DNA from: Ciona intestinalis
Lineage: Eukaryota > Chordata > Ascidiacea > Phlebobranchia > Cionidae
Direction of reading: 5' to 3'
Assembly: GCF_000224145.3 (NCBI RefSeq)
Contig: NC_020175.2
Span: forward strand, 4,816,876 to 4,880,875
Length of the DNA stretch: 64,000 bases
Numbering within the stretch: the first letter of the stretch is position 1; each line of letters starts with the position of its first letter. The notes below the pieces were generated by a model. It did not search any database, was not told the origin of the DNA, and saw only the letters and a list, made by a program, of their open reading frames with translations. Both the position numbers and the translations under genes were made by a program. Below, piece after piece: positions 63,135-64,000 of the stretch.

Positions 63135-63189
63135 GTCGTCGTAGCCGAGTGGTTAAGGCGACAGACTAGTTTGAATCCTGTCGGCGACG
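63135..63189 (+). pseudogene. tRNA-Ser with internal deletion
   Basis: Has the 5' acceptor, D arm and start of the anticodon arm (ending GACAGACTAG), then jumps to TTTGAATCCTGTCGGCGACG. About 27 bases are missing, including the anticodon loop and the variable arm. Confidence 0.9.
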
Positions 63190-63269
63190 TTCTTTTTCTA
63201 ATTTTTGTAGAAGGTAAATGATGATCGAACTCGGAACGGTTACGAAATTAATTCTTTGATAAGAGCGTA

Positions 63270-63351
63270 GTCGTCGTGGCCGAGTGGTTAAGGCGACATA
63301 CTTGAAATCTGTTGGGCTCTGCGAGCACAAGTTCGTCCCCTGTCGGCGACG
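63270..63351 (+). pseudogene. tRNA-Ser-like, anticodon TGA, decayed
   Basis: Full length (82 bases). The anticodon loop CTTGAAA reads TGA. The anticodon stem has one mismatch, the variable-arm stem is broken (GCGA in place of GCCC), and the B box is altered (AAGTTCGTCCC). It is probably not functional, though its anticodon would fit serine UCA codons. Confidence 0.75.
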
Positions 63352-63431
63352 TTCTTTTCTTAATTTTTGTGGATGGTAAATGATGATCTTACTTGGAACG
63401 GTTTCGAAATTAATTCTTTGATAAAACCGTA

Positions 63432-63513
63432 GTCGTAGCGGCCGAGTGGTTAAGGCGTCAGACTAAAAGTCTGTTGGGCTCTGCCCGCACAGGTTCGAAT
63501 CCTCTCGGCGACG
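63432..63513 (+). pseudogene. tRNA-Ser body with AAA anticodon
   Basis: Type II serine body with the variable arm GGGCTCTGCCC, but the loop reads CTAAAAG, an AAA (phenylalanine) anticodon. The acceptor stem (GTCGTAG) and T stem (CCTCT) carry mismatches. Probably a pseudogene; if charged with serine it would misread UUU. Confidence 0.75.
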
Positions 63514-63589
63514 TTCTTTTTCTAATTTCTGAGATAAATGATGATCTTACTCGGAACGGTTACGAAATCAATTCTTTGATGAAACCGTA

Positions 63590-63671
63590 GTCGTCGTGGC
63601 CGAGTGGTTAAGGCGACAGACTAGAAATCTGTTAGGCTCTGCCCGCACAGGTTCGAATACTGTCGGCGACG
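63590..63671 (+). tRNA. tRNA-Ser (AGA), slightly degenerate
   Basis: 82 bases with anticodon loop CTAGAAA. It has one T-stem mismatch (GAATACTGT in place of GAATCCTGT) and one change at the base of the variable arm. Function is uncertain. A T-run terminator (TTCTTTT) follows. Confidence 0.75.
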
Positions 63672-63747
63672 TTCTTTTCTTAATTTTTGAGATAAATGAT
63701 GATCTTACTCGGAACGGTTACGAAATTAATTCTGTGTTAAAGCCGTA

Positions 63748-63829
63748 GTCGTCGTGGCCGAGTGGTTAAGGCGACAGACTAGAAATCTGTTGGGCTCTGC
63801 CCGCACAGGTTCGAATCCTGTCGGCGACG
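63748..63829 (+). tRNA. tRNA-Ser (AGA), intact
   Basis: 82 bases, no intron. Acceptor GTCGTCG pairs with CGGCGAC (one G-T pair). The A box TGGCCGAGTGG and B box GGTTCGAATCC are canonical. Anticodon loop CTAGAAA reads AGA, and GGGC-TCT-GCCC forms the long variable arm typical of serine. A TTCTTTT terminator follows. Confidence 0.96.
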
Positions 63830-63909
63830 TTCTTTTCTTAATTTTTGTAGAAGGTAAATGATGATCTTACTCGGAACAGTTACGAAATTAATTCCTTGAT
63901 AAGACCGTA

Positions 63910-63991
63910 GTCGCCGTGGCCGAGTGGTTAAGGCGACAGACTCGAAATCTGTTGGGCTCTGCCCGCACAGGTTCGAATCCTGTCGGCGACG
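63910..63991 (+). tRNA. tRNA-Ser (CGA), intact
   Basis: Same body as the AGA gene 162 bases upstream, but the loop CTCGAAA reads CGA. The acceptor is GTCGCCG, pairing perfectly with CGGCGAC. The T arm, variable arm and TTCTTTT terminator are intact. Confidence 0.96.
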
Positions 63992-64000
63992 TTCTTTTCT

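Overview
The window looks like nuclear genomic DNA of a tunicate, most likely a Ciona species. The sequence is AT-rich. Genes are intron-rich and closely spaced with short introns, and the proteins are clearly animal orthologues: FHAD1, TMEM199, WBP4, SNX1/2, EIF3L, HMBS, RAB1, ALDH8A1 and an ARHGAP11A-like RhoGAP. Short dispersed repeats sit in many introns. The species call is an inference; the gene calls come from exon-by-exon translation and splice sites. There is no bacterial, phage or CRISPR content.

Layout. 1-2068: AT-rich DNA with a satellite of about 360 bp. 2069-14950 (minus): FHAD1, an N-terminal FHA domain followed by a long coiled coil; it may be one gene or two. 16244-24206 (plus): a protein of roughly 950 residues with a coiled coil, a C2-like beta region and several membrane segments, which I cannot name. 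25259-31750 (minus): TMEM199, WBP4 and an intronless SNX1/2 in a row. 31750-35000: a recently rearranged stretch with direct repeats, a small secreted-peptide gene (33333-33855) and a 500-base assembly gap. 35063-37822 (minus): the N-terminal half of EIF3L. 38591-42844 (plus): HMBS. 44630-47350 (minus): RAB1. 49763-53617 (minus): ALDH8A1. 54309-62534 (plus): the RhoGAP gene with a coding minisatellite of about 40 units. 63036-63991: a tandem array of serine tRNA genes and pseudogenes.

The genes do not form one pathway. They are mostly housekeeping functions (translation initiation, heme synthesis, ER-Golgi traffic, endosomal sorting, V-ATPase assembly, splicing, tryptophan catabolism). The most interesting items are: the candidate secreted cationic peptide precursor with duplicated 3' sequence; a WBP4 that seems to lack both WW domains and has an intron inside its start codon; the seryl-tRNA array in which copies carry different anticodons; four well-delimited small DNA transposons, one with a perfect 8-bp target duplication; and 71-bp tandem repeats carrying a palindrome in the introns of two genes.

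Four runs of N (2799-2923, 34497-34996, 36301-36350, 60627-60751) lie at repeats or inside genes. Several apparent frameshifts lie next to two of them and are probably assembly faults.
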